A stretch of DNA of 64,000 bases from CAZMSD01 sp964568855 (GTDB taxonomy: Bacteria > CAIWAD01), in the NCBI GenBank assembly GCA_964568855.1, contig CAZMSD010000012.1:1-64000 (forward strand). The letters run 5' to 3'. A program made the position numbers and the translations under genes. The notes beneath the pieces were generated by a model, which searched no databases, was not told the origin of the DNA, and saw only the letters and a list, made by a program, of their open reading frames with translations. This document shows, piece after piece, positions 42,519-51,809 of this stretch; position 1 is the first letter of the stretch; each line of letters begins with the position of its first letter.

Positions 42519-44311
42519 TGGATGCACTGCGGATCATCGAAGAACGCTGGCCGGAAATCGCGACGCGTATCACGCGGGCTAACGCGCCGGAGGGCGCAGT
42601 AGTGGAAGCCGGTCAGGGGCGCTGCCGATTGAGCATCGGCGGCCGGAGCCTCTGTTCGGCCGTGAATCCCCGGCGCGAGGCCGAGCGCGTGCTCGCGCGG
42701 GAATTCGAGGGAGGCTTTCCCCGCAGACTGGCCCTGCTGGGTCACGGACTCGGTCACTACGTCGACCTGCTGCTGGAAACGGAAATAGAGCGCCTGGACC
42801 TGCACATTCCGGATCCCGGGCTCTTCGCCCTGGCGCTCGAGCACTGGCGGCATTCCGAGGCCCTGGCCGACCCGCGCCTGAACCTGGTGGACCCGGCGCA
42901 GAGCCGCTTTCCCAGGAGCGGCGAGGCAGGCGTGGAGCGCGCGCTGGAAGTGCCGGCTTTCCGCCGGACCCACCCCGAGTTCCTGGCCCGTCGCCGCGTG
43001 GCGCTGGACCAGTTGCGTTCGGCAGCATACCGGTTGCGCGTGCTCGTGGTCGAACCGGTCTACGGGGGCTCGCTGCCCGTGGCCCGTTCGGCCGCAGCGG
43101 CACTGAGGGGACTGGGACACGTGGTCAAGACGGTGTCCTACGAGGGCATGGAGCAGGCGCACCAGCGGCTGATCGAATTCGGCGACGCCCACCGCGGTGA
43201 TACGACTTTCCTGGGCGACTTCGGACGCCTGCTGGCACGAATGCTGCACGCGGAGGCCGCGGAGTTCAGGCCCGACCTGGTCCTCGCGCTGGCGCAGAGC
43301 CCCGCCACACCCGAGGTTTCAGAAGCCATGCGCCTGGCCGGCAGCCGCACCGCCTTCTGGTTCGTGGAGGACCATGAGCGCCTGACCTACTGGAAGGGCC
43401 TGCACGGGCACTTCGACCTCTTCCTGACCATCCAGCGGGGCGCCTTCCTCAAGCAACTCGCCGGGCTGAGCTCCGCGCCGGCGCGCTACCTGCCACTCTG
43501 CGCCGACGCCGAGTCGTGTTACGAGGAAAGGGATCCGGAAGAGCGGCACGGGTTGTCCTTCGTCGGGGCGGGTTTCTACAACCGCGAACGGTTCTTTCTC
43601 GAGTTGATGGACCTGGGCCTGAAGATCTGGGGCGCGGAATGGAATCCCCGCCACCCGATCCACGAACTGGTCCAGGAGGGCGGGCGCAGGACCGATCCCG
43701 ACCGGAACCGCAGGATCTTCTCGAACAGCCGGATCAACCTCAACCTGCACTCCTCGACGTATCACGCGGGAATCGTGCCCGGCGGCGATTTCCTGAATCC
43801 GCGGACCTTCGAGATTCCCGCCTGCGGCGGATTCGAGCTGGTGGACCGCCGGGAGCTGCTCGCGCCGGAATTCGAGGAAGGCGCGCACCTGGACACCTTC
43901 GGCTCCATCGAGGAGCTGCGGGACAAGATCCTGTACTACCGCGAGCGCCCGGAGGAGACGCGGCGGATCGCCGAGTGCGGCCGCGACGAAGTGGCCGCCA
44001 GGCACACCTACCGTCACCGGATGGCGGAACTGCTGGAGCTGGCCCTGCTGATCGACGAGGATTTCTTTCCCCACGCGATGAGAATCGAGGACCAGCGGCT
44101 GGGCGAGGTGCGGGACCCGCGGCTGAAGGCCTTTCTCGGCGCCCTGCCGGAGACGGTCGAGCCGGAGATCGACCGGATCGCCGAGTACGTTTCAGGCCGC
44201 GAGGAGGCCCTGGACGAGACCGGGGCGCTGATGCTGTACATGGCGGAGATCCGGCGCTGGGCGCGGGATAAGAGAGTCGACCGCATTACCGAGCGGAGCG
44301 CCCGTGGATAG
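42518..44311 (+). CDS. Maf-N / DUF3880-CgeB hybrid glycosyltransferase
   Basis: A protein of 597 residues. Residues about 20-110 carry a Maf-N-type segment (CSAVNPRREAERVLAREF, LALLGHGLGHYVDLLL). Residues about 170-480 are a DUF3880 plus CgeB-type glycosyltransferase: RVLVVEPVYGGSLPVARS, FWFVEDHERLTYW, FVGAGFYNRERFF, LNLHSSTYHAG and RTFEIPACGGFELVDRRE. A C-terminal helical region of about 90 residues follows. The same pairing recurs in the gene at 46111, so it is probably not an accident of annotation. It presumably extends the flagellar or surface glycan. Start ATG 42518 overlaps the Maf stop by one base. Confidence 0.8.
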   Translation: MDALRIIEERWPEIATRITRANAPEGAVVEAGQGRCRLSIGGRSLCSAVNPRREAERVLAREFEGGFPRRLALLGHGLGHYVDLLLETEIERLDLHIPDPGLFALALEHWRHSEALADPRLNLVDPAQSRFPRSGEAGVERALEVPAFRRTHPEFLARRRVALDQLRSAAYRLRVLVVEPVYGGSLPVARSAAAALRGLGHVVKTVSYEGMEQAHQRLIEFGDAHRGDTTFLGDFGRLLARMLHAEAAEFRPDLVLALAQSPATPEVSEAMRLAGSRTAFWFVEDHERLTYWKGLHGHFDLFLTIQRGAFLKQLAGLSSAPARYLPLCADAESCYEERDPEERHGLSFVGAGFYNRERFFLELMDLGLKIWGAEWNPRHPIHELVQEGGRRTDPDRNRRIFSNSRINLNLHSSTYHAGIVPGGDFLNPRTFEIPACGGFELVDRRELLAPEFEEGAHLDTFGSIEELRDKILYYRERPEETRRIAECGRDEVAARHTYRHRMAELLELALLIDEDFFPHAMRIEDQRLGEVRDPRLKAFLGALPETVEPEIDRIAEYVSGREEALDETGALMLYMAEIRRWARDKRVDRITERSARG

Positions 44312-46118
44312 GATCCTGGTCATAAACCTGACCCGCATGGGCGACATCGTCCAGTCCTCGCCGCTGGTGGAGGGACTGCGGCAGCGGCATCCCGGGGCGC
44401 GGATCGCCCTCCTGGTGATCGACGTCTTCGAGGAGGCGGCAAGGATGATCCCCGGGGCGGACGAGGTACTGCTCTGGCCGCAGAACCGCTCCGTCTCGCT
44501 GCTGATGCTGGATCGTCACACACTCGAGGACGCCTTCCTGTGGCACAGGGATTTCGTGCACGGATTGCGCCCCGGCGAGTGGGACCTGGTGATCAACGTG
44601 ACGCACAGCAACGATTCGGCCGTCCTGTCGCGCATCCTGGGCGGCGGCGAAGTGCACGGCCTGTCGATCCACCGCAACGGGCTGCGCAACATCGGTCACG
44701 ACTGGGTCAAGTACTTCTTCAACGTCACCGCCAATCGCGATTTCAACGACTACAACCTGGTGGACATCTACCGCAGGATCGGCGACCTGGGCCCCGGCGA
44801 GGGGCGCCGCCTGCGCCTGGATCCGGGTCCGGAGGCCGTTCGCGTGGCGCGAGAACTTATCGAGCGCGGCCTCGGACAGCGATCGGGAAACGGCCGCCCC
44901 GGCGCGGGATCCTGGAGCAGGCTCGTCGTACTCCAGATGGGCGCCAACGATAAAAACCGCCGCTGGCCGGTGTGCTATTTCCATGACCTGGCCAGGGGCC
45001 TGCATCGCAGTCACGGGGCGGTCTTCGCGCTGGTGGGCACGGATGCGGAAAGAAGGCTCGCCGAAGAATTTCTCGGCCTGGCCAGGGGCTTGCCCATCCT
45101 GAACCTCTGCGGCGAAACCGGCCTGAGAGAACTGGCGGCGGTCTGCGCGGAGGCGGACCTGCTGGTCTCCAACGATACCGGGACGATGCACGTCGCCGCG
45201 GCGCAGGGAACCCTCTCGATCAGCCTGTTCCTGGCCACGGCCCTGCCTGCGGAGACCGGCCCCTACATCGAGGGCTCGATCGTGATGCAGCCCGACGTGG
45301 AGTGCGCCCCCTGCAGCCACCACGTGGTCTGCCCGCACCTGATGTGCAGGGAGCTGATCACGCCGGAGGCCGTGAGACACGCCGCCGCCCTGCTCCTGGG
45401 AGGCGCCGCGGAGAATCCGGCGGGAATGGGGGACACCGCCAGTCGCGCCCTTGCGGCCCGGAGCCACGAGGACTGGCCCGACGGGGACCGGGTGAAGGTC
45501 TGGATCACGACCAGGGATTCCGCCGGTTTCCAGGACCTGCGTCCCCTGAACGTCAAGCCCCTGAGGCACAAGCAGGTGGTGGCCTGGTGCTACAGGGCGC
45601 TCTGGCGGCGCTGCCTGGGCTCGGGCGGTGGAACCGGCGCGCCGAGCTTCGAATACGGTGATTTCGGAAAGGAACTGCGCGCAAAGCTGGAGGGCTGCCT
45701 CCCGCCGGAACAGCCCGAGGGGTTCGAGGATCGCTTCCTGGGATACCGCGACGTCTTCTCTGAAACGGCGGAGCTGGCGCGCCGGGGCCGCGAATGGACG
45801 GAGCGCGTAGGGGACGAACTCAGCGCCGCGACGCCTTCCACGGAAGTTCTGCTGGCCGCCAGCGAGGGCGTGACCGGTATCGACGAGCGGATTTTCCGGC
45901 TGGAGATGTCTCACGGGTTCCTGCGGCCCATCGCCGTGCTCTTCCGCTTCGACAAGGACGGCCTGGATCCGGAGGCGGAGACCGGATCGCTTAACCGGCG
46001 CATGGAGAGAATCTACCGCGAGCTGGAGCAGCGGGCCCGCGGGATGCATGCGCTGCTGGGAGAAGCGGCGGAGGCCTGCCGTCGCTGGCTGCCGATCGAG
46101 GAGCGGATCGATGCCTGA
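44304..46118 (+). CDS. GT9-family glycosyltransferase with long C-terminal extension
   Basis: A protein of 604 residues, start GTG 44304. Residues 1-370 are a heptosyltransferase-like GT9 (ILVINLTRMGDIVQSSPLVE, LQMGANDKNRRWPVCYF, LLVSNDTGTMHVAAAQGT, APCSHHVVCPH). Residues about 380-604 are an extra helical domain not recognised, with LRHKQVVAWCYRALWRR in it. The same kind of extension, shorter, is on the GT9 at 39913. It overlaps its neighbours on both sides by 8 bases. It probably adds a sugar from a nucleotide donor in the same glycan pathway. Confidence 0.82.
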   Translation: MDRILVINLTRMGDIVQSSPLVEGLRQRHPGARIALLVIDVFEEAARMIPGADEVLLWPQNRSVSLLMLDRHTLEDAFLWHRDFVHGLRPGEWDLVINVTHSNDSAVLSRILGGGEVHGLSIHRNGLRNIGHDWVKYFFNVTANRDFNDYNLVDIYRRIGDLGPGEGRRLRLDPGPEAVRVARELIERGLGQRSGNGRPGAGSWSRLVVLQMGANDKNRRWPVCYFHDLARGLHRSHGAVFALVGTDAERRLAEEFLGLARGLPILNLCGETGLRELAAVCAEADLLVSNDTGTMHVAAAQGTLSISLFLATALPAETGPYIEGSIVMQPDVECAPCSHHVVCPHLMCRELITPEAVRHAAALLLGGAAENPAGMGDTASRALAARSHEDWPDGDRVKVWITTRDSAGFQDLRPLNVKPLRHKQVVAWCYRALWRRCLGSGGGTGAPSFEYGDFGKELRAKLEGCLPPEQPEGFEDRFLGYRDVFSETAELARRGREWTERVGDELSAATPSTEVLLAASEGVTGIDERIFRLEMSHGFLRPIAVLFRFDKDGLDPEAETGSLNRRMERIYRELEQRARGMHALLGEAAEACRRWLPIEERIDA

Positions 46119-47868
46119 TCCGCGATTCGTGATCGAGATCCCGCGCCGCGGATCGCCCGTGCTGGCCCTGGAATACGGCGGGCGCAGGCACCGGGCGCAC
46201 AGCGCCGTGGATCCCGAGCGCGAGGCCCGGCGGATCCTGGACGGCCTGGACCTGTCCGGCCATCCGCTGCTGGTGATACTCGGTGGCGGCGCCGGGTACC
46301 TGGCCGCCGCGGCGGCCGAGCGCGACCTGTCGGCCGCGGTCGTACTTGAGCCGGATCACCGGGCCCTCGAGGAGGCCCTGCGGAAGATGCCCGGGACGGA
46401 GGGTCGCGAAGACTCCCTGCCCGGAGAGTTCCCGGAATGCGTGGTTCTCGACGGTGAGCCAGGCCGCCTGGTGGATTGCATCACGCGCCGCCAGATGGAA
46501 CTCGGCTACCCCGACATCGTGCTCGCGGCCAATCCCGCGTACTGCAGGGCCTGGCCGGAGTGGAGCGCCGGGATTCTCGAGTCGATTCCTCCAGGAAGAA
46601 GCGCGTCGCGCATCGGACCGGCGGTGCGCGGCCGCGGCTGGCGGGGAGACAGGGTGCTGGTGCTCCACAGCGGCTACTTCCTGCTCAGGGAGTGCATCGA
46701 GGCTTTTCGCGAGGAAGGCTGCCGCGTGGCAGTCCTGCCGCTTTGCCGCGGGGGGCATACGATCTCGCCCACGGCTCGCTGGCGGCAGCTGGAACCCGAC
46801 CGCGACTTCATCGAGCGCCTGCTGGAGCGACTCGCGGACTTCCGCCCCGATCTCGTCTTCGCGGTCAACCACATCGGCTTCGACCGCCGGGGACGGCTGC
46901 TGGACCTGCTGGATTCCCTGCGCCTGCCGCTGGCCGTGTGGTACGTGGACAGCCCGGGCTACATTCTCGAGCGCTGCGCCGAGGCGGTCCGCGAGAGCAC
47001 TTTCCTGTTCTGCTGGGAACGAGCCTGGATCGAACCGATGCGGCGCTTGGGTTTCACCCACGTATCACACCTGCCCCTGGCGGGTAATCCCTCCTTCCTG
47101 CGCCGCGCGGGAGAACCGCGACGCGACTTCAGTTTCGTGGCCGGGTCGAACGTGCAGGCCTGCGCCAAGTGGCTGCGCAAGCTGGATCCGCCCGTGCGGC
47201 TGGAAGGCGAGCTGGAGAGCCTCGTCGCCGAGTATCACGCGGCCCCTGCGGGAGAACTTCCCGGCGGCATCCTCGACCGGCGCCTGGATCGAGGCGGTCC
47301 CCTGGCGGAATGGCTGGACGGGGAGCGACGGACGGCAATGGAAAGCTACCTGGTGCTCAAGGCCACCCAGCTGGACCGCCTGGAGGCGGCCCGCCGCTTC
47401 ATCGGCCGGGATTTCCAGCTTCGCGGCGACGGGGGCTGGCGCCGCCTCGATCCCCGCCTGCCGCTGGCCGGGCCGATCGACTACTACGACGGGCTGGCCG
47501 GGCACTACGCCGGCAGCCGGGTGAATCTCAATCTCACCAGCCGGCAGATGCCCAGCGCCCTGAACCAGCGCGCCTTCGACGTGCCGCTGGCCGGTTCCTG
47601 CGTGCTCAACGACCGTAGCGCGGACCTCGAGCTGCTCTTCGAGCCGGGACGCGACTGCCTGTATTACGAAGGCCTGGAAGAGCTGGAGGAACTCGCGCTG
47701 CGGCTCTCGCGCGACGAGGTTTACAGGCGACGGATCGCCGAGGCGGGGCGCGCGACCGTGCTCGACAGGCACCTGTACCGGCACAGGGTGCGCGCGCTGC
47801 TCGAAACCGTGCGCTCGACGCTGGACGGCGAACGCGCGGCGCACGCGCCCTGCGCCGAAACGAACTGA
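46111..47868 (+). CDS. Second Maf-N / CgeB-type hybrid glycosyltransferase
   Basis: A protein of 585 residues, start ATG 46111 (overlaps the GT9 by 8 bases). The N-part has HSAVDPEREARRILDGL and LLVILGGGAGYLAAAAAE, the Maf-N pattern, followed by LEPDHRALEEAL. From about residue 180 it becomes CgeB-like: VLVLHSGYFLLRECIEAF, FAVNHIGFDRRGRLLDLL, AVWYVDSPGYIL, FSFVAGSNVQACAKWL and a C-terminal LNLTSRQMPSALNQRAFDV and LEELALRLSRDEVYRRRI. It lacks a Maf catalytic core. Function by context is glycan transfer. Confidence 0.8.
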   Translation: MPDPRFVIEIPRRGSPVLALEYGGRRHRAHSAVDPEREARRILDGLDLSGHPLLVILGGGAGYLAAAAAERDLSAAVVLEPDHRALEEALRKMPGTEGREDSLPGEFPECVVLDGEPGRLVDCITRRQMELGYPDIVLAANPAYCRAWPEWSAGILESIPPGRSASRIGPAVRGRGWRGDRVLVLHSGYFLLRECIEAFREEGCRVAVLPLCRGGHTISPTARWRQLEPDRDFIERLLERLADFRPDLVFAVNHIGFDRRGRLLDLLDSLRLPLAVWYVDSPGYILERCAEAVRESTFLFCWERAWIEPMRRLGFTHVSHLPLAGNPSFLRRAGEPRRDFSFVAGSNVQACAKWLRKLDPPVRLEGELESLVAEYHAAPAGELPGGILDRRLDRGGPLAEWLDGERRTAMESYLVLKATQLDRLEAARRFIGRDFQLRGDGGWRRLDPRLPLAGPIDYYDGLAGHYAGSRVNLNLTSRQMPSALNQRAFDVPLAGSCVLNDRSADLELLFEPGRDCLYYEGLEELEELALRLSRDEVYRRRIAEAGRATVLDRHLYRHRVRALLETVRSTLDGERAAHAPCAETN

Positions 47869-47875
47869 GGAAGGC

Positions 47876-48517
47876 ATGATGCGTATCACGATCAACGACA
47901 GGGACCGCTCGGACATCCTGGAGCAGATGGATCCTCCGGGGAACGAGAGAGTCATGGACGTGCTCGAGCGGATCGCCAGGGAACTCGAGGAACAGGGCCG
48001 GGTGGTGGCGGGGCTGCGCCTGGACGGCGAGGACCTGACCGGCCGGGAGCGCGAGGAACTCGAGGAGCGAAGACCGGAACTGCTGGAAGTGACCGCCAAG
48101 GATCCGCTGGCCATGATCCGCGACTCGGCGGAACTCAACGGCCAGTGGATCGCCACCCTGAAAACGGAAATATCCACCTGCGCCGACCGCTTCAGGGTGG
48201 GCGACGAGGTCCAGGCCATCGAATCGCTGGTCAAGGTGATCGAGGGCCTTCAGGTCCTGATGCTCAGCGTCAACCAGATCCTGCGGCTGGGAACCCTTTG
48301 CCTTTCACCGGAAGACACGGCCGGGATCTGCGACTTCCAGAACGGCTTCACGAGCCTGCTGAGCGAAGTGGTGGAGGCTCAGGAAAACCGCGACTGGATC
48401 ATGCTGGCCGACCTGCTGGAATACGAACTCGCCGAAAGCCTGGATGCCTGGGCTTCCGCGGCGAAGCCGCTCCTGCCGGATCAATCCGCCTCCCCGGGCA
48501 GGGGAGCGGCCCGATGA
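47876..48517 (+). CDS. Conserved helical protein of the flagellar glycosylation island
   Basis: A protein of 213 residues with no recognised domain. ATG 47876 is 7 bases after the upstream stop, with GAGGAAGG as ribosome site. The N-terminal 70 residues are alpha/beta with VVAGLRLDGEDLTG, and the remainder is helical and acidic (TLKTEISTCADRFRVGDEV, LLSEVVEAQENRDWIMLADL). Its last bases overlap the next gene. Position at the end of a Maf-type island suggests a flagellar chaperone or assembly factor. This is weak evidence. Confidence 0.6.
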   Translation: MMRITINDRDRSDILEQMDPPGNERVMDVLERIARELEEQGRVVAGLRLDGEDLTGREREELEERRPELLEVTAKDPLAMIRDSAELNGQWIATLKTEISTCADRFRVGDEVQAIESLVKVIEGLQVLMLSVNQILRLGTLCLSPEDTAGICDFQNGFTSLLSEVVEAQENRDWIMLADLLEYELAESLDAWASAAKPLLPDQSASPGRGAAR

Positions 48518-48921
48518 AGACCTCCACTTCCAGCGAGGCCGCCGGTGCGCAGGAGATCCTGGAGTCGCTGGCGGCCCGCACCGGGGAGTTTCTCTCGGGA
48601 CTGCAGGAGGCCGGGAGCCCGCTGGACCTCGAGTCGCTGGGCGAACTGCTGGATGAGCGCGAGAGACTGCTCGCCTCGCTGGGATACGGCGCGGGCGAAG
48701 CCGCCGTCGCGCCCGAGAGCGGGGAGGCGCGCGAGCGATCCCGGACCGCGGCCGAAAGGCTGGCGGAACTCGACGCCGACCTGCTGGGCAGGATCGACGA
48801 GGACCTTGTCCTGCGCAGGGAGCTGCTGGCCCAGCTGGGCCGGACACGCAGAACACTGGCCGGTTACAAGGGCGGGCGGCGGGGCCGCGGAACGCCGTCC
48901 CGGCTGGACACCCGGCGCTGA
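48514..48921 (+). CDS. FlgN/FliT-like small coiled-coil protein
   Basis: A protein of 135 residues, start ATG 48514 with GGGGAG upstream; it overlaps the preceding gene by 4 bases. It is almost entirely helical, with LESLGELLDERERLLASL and ELDADLLGRIDEDLVLRREL in heptads, and a basic Gly/Arg tail. Length and helix pattern match FlgN- or FliT-type flagellar export chaperones, but no signature motif confirms this. Last gene of the island. Confidence 0.55.
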   Translation: MKTSTSSEAAGAQEILESLAARTGEFLSGLQEAGSPLDLESLGELLDERERLLASLGYGAGEAAVAPESGEARERSRTAAERLAELDADLLGRIDEDLVLRRELLAQLGRTRRTLAGYKGGRRGRGTPSRLDTRR

Positions 48922-48926
48922 GTCTC

Positions 48927-48980
48927 GGGCTCCTGCGAGTCTCACGTTCCTGCCGTTGCAGAATCCCGCAGCGGGAGCCC
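48927..48980 (+). terminator. Weak hairpin after the glycosylation island
   Basis: GGGCTCC at 48927-48933 pairs with GGAGCCC at 48974-48980, with additional partial pairing inside. A clear T-tract is missing, so it is only a possible end of the long transcript. Confidence 0.3.
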
Positions 48981-49018
48981 TTCGAGCAATCGGGCATTCC
49001 TTCAGGGCCTCCGCGGCC

Positions 49019-49047
49019 CTTTCCTTCCACATTCATTTTCCTATAAT
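49019..49047 (+). promoter_or_regulatory. Promoter candidate for the TPR gene
   Basis: A perfect -10, TATAAT, lies at 49042-49047. A poor -35 (TTTCCT) is about 16 bases upstream. It lies about 30 bases before the ATG of the TPR gene at 49077, whose Shine-Dalgarno (AGGAG) is at 49068-49072. Confidence 0.5.
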
Positions 49048-49076
49048 GCACAGCTTCAGAATTCTCAGGAGAAGAA

Positions 49077-51809
49077 ATGGCAAGCCTGGACAAGCGGCAG
49101 CGGGCCCGCAGGTGGTACGAAGAGACCATGAAGATCCACCGCAGCCCCAATCCCGATCTGCAGAAAGTGATCGCGGGATACCGGAAAAGCCTCGAATTCA
49201 ATCCCGACGACGCGGAAGTGATCTACGCCCTGGGCGTGGCCCTGCTGGGTCGCGGCGAAGTCAGCGCCGCCAGGGACCAGATCACGCGCGCCCTGGAACT
49301 CAAACCCAGGATGCCCGAGGCCCGGTTCCACCTGGGCCAGTGTCACCTGCGACTGAACGAGCCCGTCGAAGCCGAGAAGGCCTTCCGCGCGGCCATCGAG
49401 AACACGCCCCGGCAGCGCCGCGGTCCGCTCTATTTCGCCATGGCGGTGGCGCTCCAGGCCCAGGAACGGCTCAAGGAGGCCGAGGAATGTTACCGCCTGG
49501 GCCTCGAACTGAGCCCCGAGGACTTCGCCGGGAATTTCCAGTTCGCCGTCTTCCTGCAGAACACCGACCGCCTGGACGAAGCCGCCGGGCTGCTGGACAA
49601 GCTGCTCGAGCGGGATCCGCGCAACCGCGACGTGCTCAACTTCAGGGCGCTGATCCATTCCCGGCAGCAGCAGTTGCCGAAGGCCGTCGAATGCCTGGAG
49701 CGGGCGCTCGAGGACCGGCCCCGCGACGCGGGACTGCTCTTCAACCTGGCGCAGATGGTGGAGCAGACGGGCGAGCGGCAGCGGGCGGAGGAGCTGCTGC
49801 GCAAGAGCCTCGAAATCCAGCCGCAGCAACCCGGCGCCCTGAGCCGCCTGGCCGGCCTGATCGCCGGCGCGGATCGCAAGTTCGACGAGGCCTTGGAGCT
49901 GCTGGAACGCGCCCTGGAACTGGTTCCCGACGAGCCCGGCCTGCTGTACCAGAAAGCGGCCGTACTCTTCGAACTCGGCCGGCCGGAGGAAAGCGAGCAG
50001 CTGCTGGAGACCGTACTCGAAAAGCGGCCCCAGTTCAAGGAAGCCCAGGCCCTGCTGAGCCGGCTGAAGCAGGAGGGCGGAGCGATCCGCGAGGATCCCG
50101 AAGAACTGCGCAAGGCGCTCGAGCAGGATCCCGGGAATCCCGAGTTGAAGGCGCGCCTGCTGCAGACGCACCTGCTGGCGCGGCGCTACGACGAGGCTCT
50201 GCCGCTGATCGACGAGCTGCTCGAACTGAAGCCCGATGACGCCGGCCTGCGCCTGAACCGCGGGATCGTGCTCTCCAACCTGGCGGAGCGGGACGCCGGG
50301 AAGCTCCGCGCGGCGCGCGAGGAGCTGCGCGCGGCGCTGGGGAGTTTCGAGACCAAGGACCCGGGCGGCCTGCTGCGGCTGGCCCAGGTGAACCTGATGC
50401 TGCGCGAGCCCGAGGAAGCGGTGGACAGCATCGACGAGCTGCTCTCCCGCGCGGGGGAACCCGGCCTGGCCAACCTGGACCCCTTCCAGCTCTGGCACCT
50501 CAAGGGCGTGGCCCTGCAGCAGAAGGCGTTTTTCCCCGAGGCCGTCGAGGCCTATACCAAGGCCAGGGAGCGGCTCGAGGACCGAATTGCGGAACATCCT
50601 GAAGATTCCATGGCCGTCACGGCGCTCAGGGAAGCCGTTTCCGCCATGTCCCAGATGCTGGACCAGCTGGGCCGGTTCGAGCAGGCCGCGTCCCTCTACG
50701 AGCGCTGGATCGAACTGGGTCCCAGGGATTCCCAGCCACTGGCGCGCCTGGCCAATCTTTACAATCGCAACGGACGCTTCGAGGAAGGACTCGCGACCCT
50801 GAGAAAGCTCGAGCAGCTGGATCCGGACAACGCCCGCACCCAGTACTTCCTGGGTCTGACCCTCACCGACCTCGAGCGGCAGGAGGAGGCCGAATCCTGC
50901 CTGGCCAAGGCCCTGGAGCTGGAGCCCGAATTCCCCGAGGCCCAGCAGCGGCTGCAGGTCCTGCAACAGAACCGGCCGCTGGTGGCGGCCTCCATCGACG
51001 AGCTGGAAGAGAGCGTCGAGCAGGATCCTGAAGACAAGGACGACCGCCTGCTGCTGAGCCAGGCCTACATGAGCCGCAAGCAGTGGGACAAGGCCGCCGA
51101 GCACCTCAAGGTGCTGACGGAACAGGATACCGGGAACCATCGCGCCCTTTTCGACCTCTCGAGCGCCCACCACGCGGCGGGTCGGCTCGACCAGGCCATC
51201 GACTGCCTGATCCGGCTCGAGGAGCGCCTGCCCACGGATCCGGGCGTCCGCTACCGCCTGGCGCAGCTCCTGATGGAGAACGAGGAAGAGGAACTGGCCG
51301 TCAAGGAGTACAAGCACGCCGTGGAGATGCAGCCCCGCAATCCCGTGTTCCAGTTCTCCTTCGGACAGGCCCTGCGCGCGGTGGACCGGGAGGAACCGGC
51401 CGAGGAAGCGATCCGCAAGGCGCTGGAGCTGCAGGAGCAGTTCCCCGCGGCCCATTACGAACTCGGGCTGCTGGAATACACCACCGAACGACACGATTCG
51501 GCGCTGAAGAGTTTCGCCACCGCGGCGCAGCAGAATCCCGCGATGTTCATGGCGCACTACTATTGTGGAATGATCCACAAGAACGCCACGGGTAAGCTCG
51601 ACGAGGCCGCGCGCTACTTTCAGCAATCGCTGGGCATCCGTCCCGATTTCGGCGACGCCCACTTCCAGCTGGGGCAGCTGTTCAAGGACGGCAGACGCTC
51701 CGAGGACGCCCGCTACCATCTGCGCGCAGCGCTCGAGCACTGGGAGGGCGAGGCCTTCAATCGCCCCGCGGCGGAGTCGATGTTAAAGGAGCTGGACGCG
51801 GAAGAGTGA
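49077..51809 (+). CDS. Large TPR-repeat protein
   Basis: A protein of 910 residues built almost entirely of tetratricopeptide repeats, probably more than 20, running from about residue 40 to the end. Repeat features are visible as ALELKPRMPEARFHLGQCHL, LGLELSPEDFAGNFQFAVFL and LELEPEFPEAQQRLQVLQQN. There is no signal peptide or transmembrane helix, so it is cytoplasmic or a scaffold. A partly non-repetitive linker lies at about residues 335-420. The gene is free of the GTATCAC motif, unlike its surroundings. Such proteins act as interaction scaffolds; the partner is unknown. Confidence 0.85.
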   Translation: MASLDKRQRARRWYEETMKIHRSPNPDLQKVIAGYRKSLEFNPDDAEVIYALGVALLGRGEVSAARDQITRALELKPRMPEARFHLGQCHLRLNEPVEAEKAFRAAIENTPRQRRGPLYFAMAVALQAQERLKEAEECYRLGLELSPEDFAGNFQFAVFLQNTDRLDEAAGLLDKLLERDPRNRDVLNFRALIHSRQQQLPKAVECLERALEDRPRDAGLLFNLAQMVEQTGERQRAEELLRKSLEIQPQQPGALSRLAGLIAGADRKFDEALELLERALELVPDEPGLLYQKAAVLFELGRPEESEQLLETVLEKRPQFKEAQALLSRLKQEGGAIREDPEELRKALEQDPGNPELKARLLQTHLLARRYDEALPLIDELLELKPDDAGLRLNRGIVLSNLAERDAGKLRAAREELRAALGSFETKDPGGLLRLAQVNLMLREPEEAVDSIDELLSRAGEPGLANLDPFQLWHLKGVALQQKAFFPEAVEAYTKARERLEDRIAEHPEDSMAVTALREAVSAMSQMLDQLGRFEQAASLYERWIELGPRDSQPLARLANLYNRNGRFEEGLATLRKLEQLDPDNARTQYFLGLTLTDLERQEEAESCLAKALELEPEFPEAQQRLQVLQQNRPLVAASIDELEESVEQDPEDKDDRLLLSQAYMSRKQWDKAAEHLKVLTEQDTGNHRALFDLSSAHHAAGRLDQAIDCLIRLEERLPTDPGVRYRLAQLLMENEEEELAVKEYKHAVEMQPRNPVFQFSFGQALRAVDREEPAEEAIRKALELQEQFPAAHYELGLLEYTTERHDSALKSFATAAQQNPAMFMAHYYCGMIHKNATGKLDEAARYFQQSLGIRPDFGDAHFQLGQLFKDGRRSEDARYHLRAALEHWEGEAFNRPAAESMLKELDAEE

